From Pseudomonas sp. CBZ-4 (GTDB taxonomy: Bacteria; Pseudomonadota; Gammaproteobacteria; Pseudomonadales; Pseudomonadaceae), in NCBI RefSeq assembly GCF_000346755.1, contig NZ_ANNV01000101.1, positions 1 to 64,000 of the forward strand: 64,000 nucleotides of DNA, written 5' to 3'. This document shows, piece by piece, positions 55,935 through 63,139 of the stretch. Position numbers and translations under genes: made by a program. Positions within the stretch are counted from its first letter, which is position 1; every line of letters begins with the position of its first letter. The notes beneath the pieces were generated by a model. That model was not told the DNA's origin. It did not search any database and saw nothing but the letters and a program-made list of their open reading frames with translations.

Positions 55935-55988
55935 CACCCTCACCGGGTGCTATTATCTGATATAGGCTTTTGCACTAATTATAATGCT
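55935..55988. other. Predicted ColE2-type replication origin
   Basis: Immediately beyond the 3' end of rep, where ColE2-family origins lie. The strand sharing the rep sense reads TATCAGATAATAGCACCC (complement of 55945-55962), which closely resembles the core of the ColE2 origin as I remember it. A partial copy of the adjacent sequence (TGATATAGGCTTTT at 55958-55971) recurs at 55715-55728, followed in both by CACTA and ATAATGCT, and a third AGGCTTATCAG lies near 55540. The combination of location and sequence makes an origin likely. Confidence 0.68.
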
Positions 55989-56901
55989 AGGGTTGCTTTC
56001 TCCAATAAAATACAGTTCTACGGCTTACATTTAACTCCTTCATGACTTCCTTAATGGTTGCTCCTGCTTCAAGTAAGATAATACCTCGTTCTCTCTTGGT
56101 CTTGCCCTTCTGTTTACCCCTGAAAGCCTGTATCTCGCTTGTATGGGTTCTTGCGACATAATCGTCAAAGGTGCCCCGGTTAAAGTTTCTATGCGTCCAC
56201 TTCGCCACGCTTTTGGCCGTGTGCTTTACTTCGGAAATGTCCAACGGCGTAGTAAAATTAACGTTGTAGCCGGTGGCACGGTCTAGGCAAGCGTTTAGCC
56301 ATTGTTCATAGGTCGGCCAACCCTGACGAATCGCCTTGTATGCCCACGCTCTTAATTGGTCAAAAAGCATACAGTTACGACCCAAGCCATAATCCTCTAT
56401 GGGCTTTTCTTTGGCCTTTTCAGGGGTTAGGTCGATGTAGTCGGCCAAGTCGTCCAACGTGTATGGATCGGCCTGCCATTGGTAGACGATCCAGTGGGAA
56501 TTGATCGGGTTCTTGCAGATCAACCCGGAATAGCCTCTGTCGGCTCCCAGACGACTACGCAAGCCTGCCTCAACGGCTGCAGCGTATCGTAAAGCGGCGG
56601 TTTTGCCGTCGATTGCGGTTCGGACAGGTGTTTGTAGGAGGTAAAGCAAATGAGCGTGCCCATTGGCCGGATTTCGAGCTATTAGGTTTGGGGCTGGTGC
56701 TCCCACGTCATCCCAGTGCATCCCTGCATTAGATTTATCGAGGTCAAAAACCATCCAATATCTATGTGTAGGCCCATTGGGCTGAACTAGTCTTGCAAGT
56801 TTAGCTTTTTCTTTTTTGTTGATTTTTAAGCCGCTGATTAAATCATCGGTGTGATAAGGTCTCTTTGGTAAGTAGTCCTCAAATAGTTTTATACATCCCA
56901 T
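55987..56901 (-). CDS. rep: ColE2-type replication initiator (primase-like Rep)
   Basis: A 304-residue initiator of the ColE2/replicase family, which binds its origin and synthesises the primer RNA. The catalytic archaeo-eukaryotic primase-like core shows RYWMVFDLDKSNA (residues 48-60, acidic DLD), then APNLIARNPANGHAHLLYLL (histidines 82 and 84) and NPINSHWIVYQW. A PriCT-like middle region follows. The C-terminus (about 273-302) forms a helix-turn-helix, GATIKEVMKELNVSRRTVFY, for origin binding. AGAGGA precedes ATG 56901. The AT-rich leader carries a candidate antisense RNA on the opposite strand, as in ColE2 copy control. Confidence 0.82.
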   Translation of the reverse strand: MGCIKLFEDYLPKRPYHTDDLISGLKINKKEKAKLARLVQPNGPTHRYWMVFDLDKSNAGMHWDDVGAPAPNLIARNPANGHAHLLYLLQTPVRTAIDGKTAALRYAAAVEAGLRSRLGADRGYSGLICKNPINSHWIVYQWQADPYTLDDLADYIDLTPEKAKEKPIEDYGLGRNCMLFDQLRAWAYKAIRQGWPTYEQWLNACLDRATGYNVNFTTPLDISEVKHTAKSVAKWTHRNFNRGTFDDYVARTHTSEIQAFRGKQKGKTKRERGIILLEAGATIKEVMKELNVSRRTVFYWRKQP

Positions 56902-56988
56902 TGTTTTCCTCTTCTAATTGGTTGTTTAGAAAAAGAAAACCTTGGAAGATGACTTGACAATAAACTTTTTGATGATTAAATGAGTGTG

Positions 56989-57055
56989 TTGATTAAAGTT
57001 TTTTAAAATTTTATTGTAGTATCCTTAGCCACCTTGCCGGGTGGTTTTCTTTTTC
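56989..57055 (+). ncRNA. Predicted countertranscript RNA opposing the rep leader
   Basis: On the plus strand a perfect TTGACA (56954-56959) is followed at 16-17 bp by TTAAAT/TAAATG. About 40 bases past the predicted start a hairpin CCACC/GGTGG with a TTGCCG loop (57029-57044) ends in a T-rich tract. The resulting RNA of about 65 bases would be antisense to the rep mRNA leader. The loop contains CUUG, a YUNR-type kissing motif. ColE2 plasmids use such an RNAI to limit Rep synthesis. The prediction is from sequence only. Confidence 0.5.
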
Positions 57056-57104
57056 TGCTCCTTTCAAGTTGCCACACTTTCGAAGTTTGTCAAACTTAGA
57101 TGGT

Positions 57105-57133
57105 AAAAAACCCGCTTAGTCGCGGGTTTTTTA
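57105..57133. terminator. Bidirectional terminator between rep leader and MCP gene
   Basis: AAAAAACCCGC and GCGGGTTTTTT flank a TTAGTC loop, so both strands have a stem followed by a T-run. Just to its left is a 15-bp palindrome (AAGTTTG-T-CAAACTT, 57083-57097). Confidence 0.8.
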
Positions 57134-57138
57134 TTGGC

Positions 57139-57166
57139 ATAAAAAAGCCTGCACGATGCAGGCAAA
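57139..57166 (-). terminator. Terminator reading leftward
   Basis: GCCTGCA (57147-57153) pairs with TGCAGGC (57157-57163), and on the minus strand the stem is followed by six T. It blocks leftward readthrough from the MCP region into the rep leader. Confidence 0.7.
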
Positions 57167-57342
57167 GGGAAATGGAAATTACACTACCGCCTGTAAGTGG
57201 TGAGTTTGTACTGTGGTTTGTGTTGAAAATCAATGCTGCCTATCAATTAGACTGAAGGATATGAGTTTTTTCATTCAAGAAATTATTTTTTTTGCCGATA
57301 CAGCAAGTATTGATTTATTACGTCTGGGTTTAGGAGCGGTCG

Positions 57343-58971
57343 ATGAATATTAGAAGTATGAACATTGGTAGTCGAGCCGGTATTGGGTTCACAATTATCG
57401 CATTACTCGTTTTGGTTATGGGAGGGATCGCTTTATTCCAAGCACACCAAATGGACGATGCAGCTGCCGAAATTCGTAATGAGTGGTTGCCAGCAGTCGA
57501 GGCTGTGGGAGTGGTTGGGAGTAGTTTAGGGCGAGCCAGAGCACTGACTTTACGAACGTTGATTTTGGAGGAGAAATCCGAACTAAATACTACCGTTGAT
57601 CTGGTTAGAAGTATAAACCAAGATGTTGCTATGAGCTTGAAAGGTTATGAAAAGGAAATAGATGACTCTGAGGATCGTCAGATTTTCGAGAAATTTAAAA
57701 CCTCATACGAAAAGTACCTTTCTGTTCAGCGTCAGATTTTAGAAGGAGTTTTGTCTTCACCTGAAAGGGCTGACGAAATTAAGATGGCAAATGGACCTTT
57801 GGCTGATAATGCTGATCAAATGATGGTTTTTTTAAATCAGTTGATTAAGTTTAATGAGAAAGGTGCTGTTCATGCTGCTGATCAAACAAATAAAGTATTT
57901 AATGCTGCTGTTTTCATGATTGTTGTCGCGTTGATTATTATTTTGATACTGATGATTGTAATCGCGGTGGTTCTTACTCGGAGTATCGTTTCTCCTTTGG
58001 CTGAAGCGGTGGTAGTTGCAGATAGAATTGCCGATGGTGATTTAACTCAACGAATCAAGATAAATGGTTCTGACGAGCCTGCACACCTGCTAATTGCATT
58101 GAAAAAAATGCAGATTAGCTTGCATGATACGATTGAAAGAATCTCCGAATCATCAAATATGCTGGCTTCTGCTTCTGAAGAGTTACATGCGGTGACGGAG
58201 GATACTAATCGAGGACTCAACCAGCAAAGTGCAGAAATCGACCAAGCCGCTACAGCGGTAAATGAGATGACAGCGGCGGTTGAGGAAGTGGCTCGTAACG
58301 CTGTAAATACTGCCGATGATTCTAAAGCTGCTGATAAAAGCACCTATCAAGGCCGTGAAAAGGTTAGTCAGGCTTTGGAGTCCATTAATAAACTCGTTGG
58401 TAATATCTCTGATACTTCGTCTGAAGTTAAAATTTTGGCACAGAGTGCCGGTGAAATTAGTCAAGTACTGGTAGTAATTCGCTCAATTGCTGAGCAAACA
58501 AATTTGCTGGCACTTAATGCTGCCATCGAAGCTGCTAGGGCTGGCGATGCTGGTCGTGGCTTTGCTGTTGTAGCGGATGAGGTACGTGCGTTGGCTCATA
58601 GAACCCAACAATCGACAGCTGAAATAGAACAAATGATTGAAGGTATTCAATCAGGTACAGGCCGTGCAGTTGATGCTATGAATGAGAGCCAAGACCGTGC
58701 TAATGGCACGTTAGTGGTTGCTCGGGAAGCTAATGATGCTCTTGAGGTAATTAGTGAAGCAATTACCTCAATCAACCAGAAAAACTTGGTTATTGCCAGT
58801 GCTTCGGAAGAGCAGGCACAGGTTGCCCGTGAAGTTGACAGAAATTTGGTTAATATTAGGGATTTGTCAATGCAAACGTCTGCGGGGGCTAACCAAACCA
58901 ATGCGGCTAGTCAAGAGCTTTCGCGTCTTGCGGTAGATTTGCATTCTATGGTTTCAAAATTTAGGCTTTAA
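57343..58971 (+). CDS. Methyl-accepting chemotaxis protein (mobile-element cargo)
   Basis: A 542-residue transmembrane chemoreceptor. TM1 is about 14-32 ([18 protein letters not shown]). A periplasmic four-helix-bundle sensor of about 155 residues follows, with [18 protein letters not shown] near its start. TM2 is about 188-211, then a HAMP domain ([20 protein letters not shown]) and a full-length signalling domain with the hairpin tip [20 protein letters not shown] and [20 protein letters not shown]. All parts needed to couple to CheA/CheW are present. The ligand is unknown. TAGGAG precedes ATG 57343, and dedicated terminators flank it, so it is an independently expressed cargo unit. Codon use is AT-rich like the rest of the element. 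Confidence 0.93.
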   Translation: MNIRSMNIGSRAGIGFTIIALLVLVMGGIALFQAHQMDDAAAEIRNEWLPAVEAVGVVGSSLGRARALTLRTLILEEKSELNTTVDLVRSINQDVAMSLKGYEKEIDDSEDRQIFEKFKTSYEKYLSVQRQILEGVLSSPERADEIKMANGPLADNADQMMVFLNQLIKFNEKGAVHAADQTNKVFNAAVFMIVVALIIILILMIVIAVVLTRSIVSPLAEAVVVADRIADGDLTQRIKINGSDEPAHLLIALKKMQISLHDTIERISESSNMLASASEELHAVTEDTNRGLNQQSAEIDQAATAVNEMTAAVEEVARNAVNTADDSKAADKSTYQGREKVSQALESINKLVGNISDTSSEVKILAQSAGEISQVLVVIRSIAEQTNLLALNAAIEAARAGDAGRGFAVVADEVRALAHRTQQSTAEIEQMIEGIQSGTGRAVDAMNESQDRANGTLVVAREANDALEVISEAITSINQKNLVIASASEEQAQVAREVDRNLVNIRDLSMQTSAGANQTNAASQELSRLAVDLHSMVSKFRL

Positions 58972-58999
58972 AAGCAAGATGACGCTCGCAAATTATTTA

Positions 59000-59025
59000 T
59001 AAGCCCCTTTTAGGGGCTTTTTTTA
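59000..59025. terminator. Terminator between MCP and relaxase genes
   Basis: AAGCCCC and GGGGCTT pair around a TTTTA loop, followed by seven T on the plus strand. It separates the two convergent genes; the minus strand has a shorter T-rich end. Confidence 0.82.
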
Positions 59026-59029
59026 TGAG

Positions 59030-60868
59030 TTAGCTATATGGGTCATAAGGGTCTTGAAATGGGCTTGGTGGCTTGAGTTTTAGCAGTCTTCTCTTTCTGG
59101 CTTCTTTCGCCTGCAGGGCTTCCTCCTTGTCAAACTCAACAACTTGTTTTCTTGTGAACGTGTCGGATGCCAAAAGTTTCACTTTATCTGTAAATCCTAA
59201 CTCCACTTTGGCATGGTCTAATCCTTGTTCTTTTAGTTGTTCCCCAACGTTAAATAGGTAATCCTTTCGTTTCTCTGAACCCAAGCGGCTTGCCATTTTA
59301 TATGTGTTTTCTCTTAATCTCTTATAGAATTGCTCTGGATTTTCATCAAGCCTTTTGGCTTCAAGTATTCGATCAACCAGAATGTCAAATTTTTTGATTA
59401 ATGGTTCAAGCTCTTCCTCGTAGACCTTAATCGCTTTTTCTAATACTGATTTTCTTTCGGTATCCTCTTCTATTTTCTTCCTTAGCTCGCGTAGTTCTTT
59501 GGTCATTTTTTCTTTGGTGGATTTGAAATTTATCTTTAGCTGTTCGGTTTTGTTCGTCTTCTCGGTTATGTCCTCGGACAGTATTTGCCTATGGTGGTCG
59601 AGCTTCGCATTTTCTTTTTGCTGCTCTGTGGCGTGCATCTCTAAGTTTTGGATTTTATTCTGGTATGTTGAAACAGTATTTTGAAGCTCGCTTATCGTGG
59701 TGTTAAGCGTGACGACATTCGTTTTTTGCTCGGTCAGCTCTTCTTTCTTCTGTGTAAGCTCCTGCTCAAGTTTCTCTACTTGTCTGGTGTAATAGTTATG
59801 GCTTCGCTCGCTCTTGGGCTTCTTGGCCTCCTGCTCAATCTTGCTTAGGAATTCTTTGTTATCCTTGGTTTTAGGTAGGAATTTGGCTTGTAAGCCATAT
59901 GGAGCGGCTAAGCTGTTAAAGTGCTCGTAAAAGGCCGCCTGCATTACTTTTGACTTCCATGACTCGCGTTCTCGGATAAACCTATGGTTTTGCTTTTCTT
60001 CGCTACGGTTGGGAAGTTTGAAGTCTTCTAATGTTGGCGGTTCGGATATATTATCAAGGTGAGCTTTATTCTTCGCGTAGTATTGTGATGCGAATTCAAA
60101 TTCTTGGGCTGAAAAATCATATTTTCCGGTCTTTGTGTTTTGAAGGTCAAGGAAGGCGTGAACGTGGTTGGTTGTCTCGTCCAAGTGGCTGAATGAAAAA
60201 AGCATCTTGTTGTTGGGGAAATTCTTTTGATAGAACTGGTGCATGGCTTTCTGCAAAAGGTCTGTGTATCCCTTTGTGATTGCCAATTTATTGGGTTCGG
60301 GGATCACAAGGATGATCTCCTTGACCCTGTTAACCGTCCTTGATACGGCTCTATCTGGTGCGTTCTGCTCGATCTCCTGCTTCTTGGTGGTGTAGTTCTC
60401 TAAAAGGTCGATCCTCTGGGCTACGCGGCTAATCTTGTGTTGATTTAATAGGGTGGCGTAGTCCTCGATTACCAACGTCCTTTCCCCCTCCATTACAGAT
60501 GTGACATGTTCTTTTATCTCGGTTGGTTCGGTTGCGTTTATGAATTTGACCAGTTTAGATTTGAGTTTTCTCAGCTTTTCTTTTTCTGCTGCTATCTCGT
60601 CAGTCGCTTCTGTCGCTATGAGCTTGGTTTGTAGTTGGTCGTTGAAATCGGCCAGTAATTGCTCTGCCAATTCCCTTGTTAATATCTGTTCAAGACCACC
60701 TACAATGGCGACATTCGGGTGGTCTGGATTGGGATTGAATTCAAAGTCGTCATACTCATTTTGATCGAGCCTGAGCGAGTGTCTTAACGAACTATCTAAC
60801 CCCTTCAGGTTGGAGTAGTTCCTATCTCTTTTTGTTAGCGTGATTGTTTGCAGGTTGGTGTCATTCAT
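59030..60868 (-). CDS. mob: MobV-like relaxase (Mob/Pre family)
   Basis: A 612-residue conjugative relaxase that should nick oriT and pilot single-stranded DNA into a helper conjugation system. An N-terminal RHSLRLDQ may correspond to the HNxR motif, with FNPNPDHPNV following. The defining metal-binding motif is SHLDETTNHVHAFLDL, with H228, D230-E231, H235 and H237 (Pro of the usual PHxH replaced by Asn). Residues about 365-510 form a long coiled coil (EKLEQELTQKKEELTEQKTN). The tail is basic and proline-rich. ATG 60868 has a GAGG site. It lies downstream of a large inverted repeat likely to be oriT. Confidence 0.83.
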   Translation of the reverse strand: MNDTNLQTITLTKRDRNYSNLKGLDSSLRHSLRLDQNEYDDFEFNPNPDHPNVAIVGGLEQILTRELAEQLLADFNDQLQTKLIATEATDEIAAEKEKLRKLKSKLVKFINATEPTEIKEHVTSVMEGERTLVIEDYATLLNQHKISRVAQRIDLLENYTTKKQEIEQNAPDRAVSRTVNRVKEIILVIPEPNKLAITKGYTDLLQKAMHQFYQKNFPNNKMLFSFSHLDETTNHVHAFLDLQNTKTGKYDFSAQEFEFASQYYAKNKAHLDNISEPPTLEDFKLPNRSEEKQNHRFIRERESWKSKVMQAAFYEHFNSLAAPYGLQAKFLPKTKDNKEFLSKIEQEAKKPKSERSHNYYTRQVEKLEQELTQKKEELTEQKTNVVTLNTTISELQNTVSTYQNKIQNLEMHATEQQKENAKLDHHRQILSEDITEKTNKTEQLKINFKSTKEKMTKELRELRKKIEEDTERKSVLEKAIKVYEEELEPLIKKFDILVDRILEAKRLDENPEQFYKRLRENTYKMASRLGSEKRKDYLFNVGEQLKEQGLDHAKVELGFTDKVKLLASDTFTRKQVVEFDKEEALQAKEARKRRLLKLKPPSPFQDPYDPYS

Positions 60869-60930
60869 TACATCCTCAGTAGTGGGTTGGTCTTTGCTCT
60901 TGGCTTTTGCTTCTGTCCTGCCGACTAGGC

Positions 60931-60989
60931 ACCTGCGTTAACCGTCACATCTTTTGCGTAGCAAAAGTGGGATGGTTAACATAGCAGGT
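60931..60989. other. Candidate oriT (large interrupted inverted repeat)
   Basis: A 59-base imperfect dyad about 60 bp upstream of the relaxase start. Nested arms are ACCTGC/GCAGGT, GTTAACC/GGTTAAC, CATC/GATG and CTTTTG/CAAAAG around CGTAG. Relaxases of this kind act on an inverted repeat next to their own gene, so this is the best oriT candidate. The nick site is not assigned. Confidence 0.6.
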
Positions 60990-61132
60990 ATGTTTCTAAG
61001 GGCTTCTTTGAAAACTTGAACCATATGCATATATTGAACCACATAAAAAATGTATATCAAGCATGATGGTGTGGGTGGTTTTGTATAGTGGTGTTGGTTG
61101 GGTATGTGCGTGCGGTGTAGTAATCTTTATTA

Positions 61133-61359
61133 TAGTTATCTAGTGTATATGATATCTATATATAGATAACTAAAGACGTGTGTGGGTGCGTGCGTATACA
61201 TGAGGCGTGTGCGGGGGAGTGCATTATGCGAGAGATTTTTTTAAAAAAGTTTTTTTTGAAGAAAGTCAAAAGCTATTCTGGTGATTAAGAGCGTGGTGCC
61301 TTTTGTTTTTGCTCTGGTTTTTAACGTGTAACGCCTTGGATTGTTAATGTGTAACCCCT
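61133..61359. repeat. Inverted and direct repeats in the relaxase-recombinase gap
   Basis: The 520-bp gap 60869-61390 holds no convincing gene. Besides the oriT candidate it contains TAGTTATCT...AGATAACTA (perfect 9-bp arms, 61133-61141 and 61164-61172). A direct repeat TTAAYGTGTAACSCCT lies at 61321-61336 and 61344-61359, 23 bp apart (about two helical turns). The direct repeats lie just beyond the 3' end of the recombinase gene and could be binding sites for an accessory factor. Confidence 0.5.
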
Positions 61360-61390
61360 CCAATTTTCGGTTTATTAGAGGGGCTTAATT

Positions 61391-63064
61391 TTATTTTATG
61401 ATATGGGAAAGGTCTGGTATTCCAAATGGCGTTAGTGGAGCTTTTTGTTTGAAAAATTGATGGGTATAAAGATTAAAGTCTTTTTCACCTTTTATACGAA
61501 TGTCCATGCCGACGAGGTTTGTTTCTTTATCAATTTTAACGTCGAAGGTGATTCCTCTGGTGATGAAAAATGTGTTGAGTTTCAATCGGCCTTCTTCTGT
61601 TTCGTATAGGGCTATTATGTCTTCGTAGGTGGTGATTTCGAGCGTTTCCGCTTCGATTGCTAACGTGCCTTCAAGTTTTTGGATCTCGCTTTCTAACACG
61701 GTGATCCGTGCTTCGCTATCGGCCACACGCCTGATAAATGTATTTGGAATTATTCCGTCAAACTGAGCTAGCGAAGCCTCTAACATCTCCAATGTGGATT
61801 TTTCGGTTGTTAGCTTGGCTTTCTTGGCTCGTATTTCTTCTTTTGGTGCCGAAGTATCACGAACGGAAAAGAAACGGCTGAATGCGTCGTTTACGGTGTC
61901 CATTTGCTTGTATTGGTCTTGGCTGAACCAAGTGAAGTCTTTTCGCTTCTTGTCTGTCCGCTCGTCAATGTAACGATTTTCCGATAATTGCCTAACGAAA
62001 GCGAGGAATGTGCCGAAAACAAGCTCAAATCTAATTCTGTTACTACATTCGCATACTCGTTCGGCTCTGTTAGAGCAAACAAGGTAGGCGTAGCGTTTTT
62101 TCTCGGTTCCTAATATTTGTAAGTTGAAAATCATCCCGCATTTATGTTCTTCGCATTGGATGCAGTGCCGGAAAATATTGTAATGGTGGGGTGTTCTACG
62201 TCCGTAATTTCGCCCATTTAATCGGGTTTTCATCGCAGCAACGGCTGCACTGAATTCTATTTCATCAATGATTTTTGGAAAATAATTGGGAACATAACGA
62301 TCAAACGCTTTGGTGCCGTTCTCGTTGCGTCGTTGCAAACGTAGCACGCCAATTGGGCTTTTGCTGTTTATAAGTTGAAGGACTGCTGTTCTAGTCCAAC
62401 GGCGTTTTGAATGTTTATTTACTTGCTTAACGCTCTCCAATACTCCAACGTGTTTGAGTAGGTCGAAAATCTGGCGAATTTCTTGGGCTTCATCTTCAAC
62501 GATGATAAAAGATTGACTTTGTTCATCAAAGCGAAAGCCGTAGGGGCATCGTTTACCTATAACGTTGGTTTCTGCAGTGTCTCGCTTCTTTACCCACACG
62601 GATTTCAGGCGTTTGCTCTTGGTGTCGCTTTCTTCGTGTGCCCGTTTTGCGATTACACCTACTAGGATCAAGGTTTCGAGGTCGCGGCTTGGATCGTCGT
62701 AGGAATATGTCTTGTTGTCGAAAACGGTGTGTAGTCGCACGCCTTTTTTGAGAATTGATTGGATTAGATCAACGGAGTCGGTGAGTTTCTGGCGGGTTAG
62801 TCGGTCGATTGATTCGACAATGATGTAGTCGCCATGCTCAATTTCTCCACTCTCTATCCTGTCCAACAACCCTTTTAACTGGCCGATCCGGGCGTTTGCA
62901 CCACGGAATGCACTGATCCCCTTGTCGATAACGGTTTCGACCACGGGGACGCCTGTGACCTCTGTAAATGCTTGGAGTGGGGTGGTTTGACGGTCGTGGC
63001 TGTCTCGGCCTTCTTCGCCTTGCGAGGCGGTTGACCATCTGACGTATGCGTATGCCTTGGGCAT
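61391..63064 (-). CDS. Large serine recombinase (integrase/excisionase of the element)
   Basis: A 557-residue site-specific recombinase. The N-terminal resolvase domain has the catalytic serine S11 with R9 (AYVRWSTASQ), and ESIDRLTRQKLTD around residue 88. The recombinase domain has VIGKRCPYGFRFDEQ. A zinc ribbon has CIQC (301-304) with partner cysteines near 330-340 (CSNRAERVCECSNR), followed by a coiled coil (about 395-470) that in this family controls integration versus excision. GGAG precedes ATG 63064. The gene is next to attR and reads inward, the usual layout, and it should catalyse integration at the fecA site. Confidence 0.92.
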   Translation of the reverse strand: MPKAYAYVRWSTASQGEEGRDSHDRQTTPLQAFTEVTGVPVVETVIDKGISAFRGANARIGQLKGLLDRIESGEIEHGDYIIVESIDRLTRQKLTDSVDLIQSILKKGVRLHTVFDNKTYSYDDPSRDLETLILVGVIAKRAHEESDTKSKRLKSVWVKKRDTAETNVIGKRCPYGFRFDEQSQSFIIVEDEAQEIRQIFDLLKHVGVLESVKQVNKHSKRRWTRTAVLQLINSKSPIGVLRLQRRNENGTKAFDRYVPNYFPKIIDEIEFSAAVAAMKTRLNGRNYGRRTPHHYNIFRHCIQCEEHKCGMIFNLQILGTEKKRYAYLVCSNRAERVCECSNRIRFELVFGTFLAFVRQLSENRYIDERTDKKRKDFTWFSQDQYKQMDTVNDAFSRFFSVRDTSAPKEEIRAKKAKLTTEKSTLEMLEASLAQFDGIIPNTFIRRVADSEARITVLESEIQKLEGTLAIEAETLEITTYEDIIALYETEEGRLKLNTFFITRGITFDVKIDKETNLVGMDIRIKGEKDFNLYTHQFFKQKAPLTPFGIPDLSHIIK

Positions 63065-63095
63065 TGAATCGGCTCCGGGTAGGTTCTATCTCATT

Positions 63096-63139
63096 TTATT
63101 AGATAATAGCTTACCGTGGTCCGCCGGCAACCTGGACAG
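63096..63139. other. attR: right junction of the integrated element
   Basis: Element half-site beginning TTATTAGA (63096-63103), 16 bases, crossover TC (63120-63121), then N3-CGGC-N6-GACAG (63122-63139) from fecA. It mirrors attL exactly in spacing. Confidence 0.82.
63102..63130 (-). promoter_or_regulatory. Candidate recombinase promoter spanning attR
   Basis: On the minus strand, TTGCCG lies 16 bp from TATTAT, upstream of the recombinase. The -10 belongs to the element, but the -35 belongs to fecA. In the excised circle the -35 position would read AGACCC instead, so promoter strength should differ between the integrated and circular states. Confidence 0.4.

Larger units (their letters stand above)
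54277..63121. mobile_element. Integrative mobilizable element inserted in fecA
   Basis: An 8,845-bp AT-rich block between attL and attR. Gene content: unknown 127-residue gene, ColE2-type rep with origin, methyl-accepting chemotaxis receptor, MobV-like relaxase and large serine recombinase. There are no conjugation (type IV secretion) genes, so transfer would need a helper. Removal at TC joins codon 223 to TCC GCC GGC AAC and restores a continuous fecA plug (APIS-AGNLDSIDVVRGAG). Base composition and codon use contrast sharply with the GC-rich flanks, showing recent acquisition. The presence of a replicon suggests the excised circle may be maintained. Confidence 0.9.

Noticed and set aside
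55783..55965. 60-codon plus-strand frame in the origin region
   Set aside because: It is rich in Gly/Trp/Arg with no ribosome site, and it overlaps the predicted origin. Likely noncoding.
57029..57055. Terminator of the rep mRNA
   Set aside because: It lies upstream of rep and its T-tract is on the opposite strand, so it cannot end the rep transcript. It fits the end of an antisense RNA.
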